14,724 nt of DNA, taken from assembly GCA_937967765.1 (NCBI GenBank), contig CALCML010000119.1:1-14724 (forward strand). The letters run 5' to 3'. The position numbers were made by a program, and so were the translations under genes. Source of the DNA: an uncultured Carnobacterium sp. (GTDB lineage Bacteria > Bacillota > Bacilli > Lactobacillales > Aerococcaceae). A model generated the notes under the pieces. The model had not been told where the DNA came from and did no database searches. It worked only from the letters and a program-made list of their open reading frames with translations. Below, piece by piece: positions 13,904-14,724 of the stretch (position 1 is the stretch's first letter; each line of letters opens with the position of its first letter).

Positions 13904-14719
13904 TTAATATAAAACAAGAACTTTACGAACCAATGATTTGAACACTTCTTTAACGCGTTGTGTTGTTTCTACCACTTCTTCGTGGTTTAAGTTTGCTTGC
14001 ATTCCTGCAGCTAAGTTTGTGATACATGAAATCCCAATTACTTTGATACCAGCATGGTTAGCAACGATGACTTCAGGAACTGTTGACATCCCTACAGCGT
14101 CCCCACCAATTGCTTGCGTGAAGCGAATTTCTGCTGGTGTTTCATAAGTTGGTCCAGAGTATCCCATGTATACTCCTTCTTTAATGTTGATGTTTAATTC
14201 TTTGGCAGCTTTACGAACCACTTCTTGTCCATATTCGTGGTATGCATGGCTCATATCAGGAAAACGAGGTCCAAAGCGGTCATCGTTTGGCCCGATTAAT
14301 GGGTTTGTACCAGTGTAGTTAATTTGATCTGTAATAATCATTAAGTCCCCTGGTTCGAAAGTTGGGTTTGCCCCACCTGCAGAGTTCGTAACAATAATCG
14401 TTTCAACATCTAAAAGTTTCATTAAACGAATTGGGAACGTTACTGTTTCCATATCGTAACCTTCATAGTAATGGAAACGTCCATCCATGATTAGAACTTG
14501 TTTTCCTTCTAATTCACCGTATAAAAGACGACCAGCATGACCGACTACTGTTGACACTGGGAAGTTTGGAATATCTTTATAGTCAAAGATTAATGGGTTC
14601 TTTACTTCTCCAGCAAGTTCCCCAAGACCTGAACCTAAAATCATTCCGAAATCAATGTGACCAATACCTTTTTCTTGTAAAAACGTTTTTGTTTCAACTA
14701 ATTGTTCGTATTTGCTCAT
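13904..14719 (-). CDS. punA: Purine nucleoside phosphorylase (trimeric, PupG/PunA type)
   Basis: Splits guanosine, inosine and their deoxy forms with phosphate to free base and (deoxy)ribose-1-phosphate, for purine salvage. The 271 residues match the low-molecular-mass trimeric class: GSGLGELAG (29-37, phosphate loop), GHAGR (60-64), DGRFHYYEGY (79-88), TNSAGG (111-116), SGPTYETPAE (188-197), AVGMSTVPE (208-216), and SCITNLAAG (231-239) with Asn235 expected to hold the purine. All of these are intact and the length is typical. The ATG at 14719 lies five bases from the window edge, so its ribosome site and promoter are outside. Twenty bases separate it from ribT, within which lies the ribT AGGAGG, so it is probably co-transcribed with ribT-scpAB-rluB. 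The family is certain; the symbol varies by organism (pupG, punA, deoD). Confidence 0.95.
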   Translation of the reverse strand: MSKYEQLVETKTFLQEKGIGHIDFGMILGSGLGELAGEVKNPLIFDYKDIPNFPVSTVVGHAGRLLYGELEGKQVLIMDGRFHYYEGYDMETVTFPIRLMKLLDVETIIVTNSAGGANPTFEPGDLMIITDQINYTGTNPLIGPNDDRFGPRFPDMSHAYHEYGQEVVRKAAKELNINIKEGVYMGYSGPTYETPAEIRFTQAIGGDAVGMSTVPEVIVANHAGIKVIGISCITNLAAGMQANLNHEEVVETTQRVKEVFKSLVRKVLVLY

Positions 14720-14724
14720 GTTGT

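Noticed and set aside
1..14724. A novel multi-gene system, mobile element, phage remnant, CRISPR array, tRNA or rRNA
   Set aside because: All but one gene belong to known housekeeping or widely conserved families in expected order; I saw no spaced repeats, transposase or integrase motifs, attachment-like duplications, or cloverleaf tRNA sequence.

Overview
The window looks like a core chromosomal segment of a low-GC Gram-positive bacterium (Bacillota). It is most likely from the order Lactobacillales, for example Carnobacteriaceae or Aerococcaceae; I cannot fix the genus from sequence alone. The evidence is AT-rich DNA, strong AGGAGG-type ribosome binding sites, TGn-extended -10 promoters, frequent TTG/GTG starts, and gene neighbours that match Bacillus subtilis synteny: ribT-scpA-scpB, fer/ypbB-recQ(recS) with a ypbE-like LysM gene, and ypiA-ypiB. 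Almost every gene reads on the minus strand; only the ferredoxin reads on the plus strand.

Layout, following minus-strand transcription from the right edge. (1) 14719-11404: purine nucleoside phosphorylase, the RibT-like acetyltransferase, condensin subunits ScpA and ScpB, and pseudouridine synthase RluB. From ribT through rluB the genes overlap or nearly touch, and the group ends at a strong bidirectional hairpin shared with the convergent ferredoxin gene. (2) 11339-8644: fer (+) and the ypbB-recQ pair (-) diverge from one shared CATG tetranucleotide that holds both start codons. (3) 8508-5874: a membrane-anchored LysM protein with its own promoters and a terminator, then cytidylate kinase (cmk), then ribosomal S1-domain protein (rpsA) with its own promoter and terminator. 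(4) 5789-4034: the ribosome-assembly GTPase Der and the nucleoid protein HU, HU having a near-consensus promoter and a strong terminator. (5) 3893-856: a tight ypiA-ypiB-cca operon (TPR protein, UPF0302/IDEAL protein, tRNA CCA-adding enzyme). (6) 731-258: a monocistronic gene of unknown function with a clear promoter and terminator. (7) The left edge holds the first 40 codons of glycogen synthase glgA.

Functionally this is housekeeping: chromosome organisation (ScpAB, HU), ribosome and tRNA maturation (Der, S1 protein, RluB, Cca), nucleotide metabolism (Cmk, PNP), DNA repair (RecQ with YpbB), and the start of glycogen synthesis. I see no mobile element, CRISPR array, RNA gene, toxin-antitoxin pair or defence island, and no new multi-gene system. 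No stretch over 300 bases lacks a gene. What deserves a second look is mostly regulatory architecture: the shared start tetranucleotide, a 14-bp direct repeat bracketing the rpsA promoter, a hairpin at the predicted 5' end of the hup mRNA, a terminator directly against the cmk ribosome binding site, a possible der promoter inside the rpsA terminator, and the unknown protein at 258-731.

Several start codons are moved inward from the longest ORF because the Shine-Dalgarno sequence lies inside the longer version (rpsA, cmk, ypiB, scpB, recQ, ribT).
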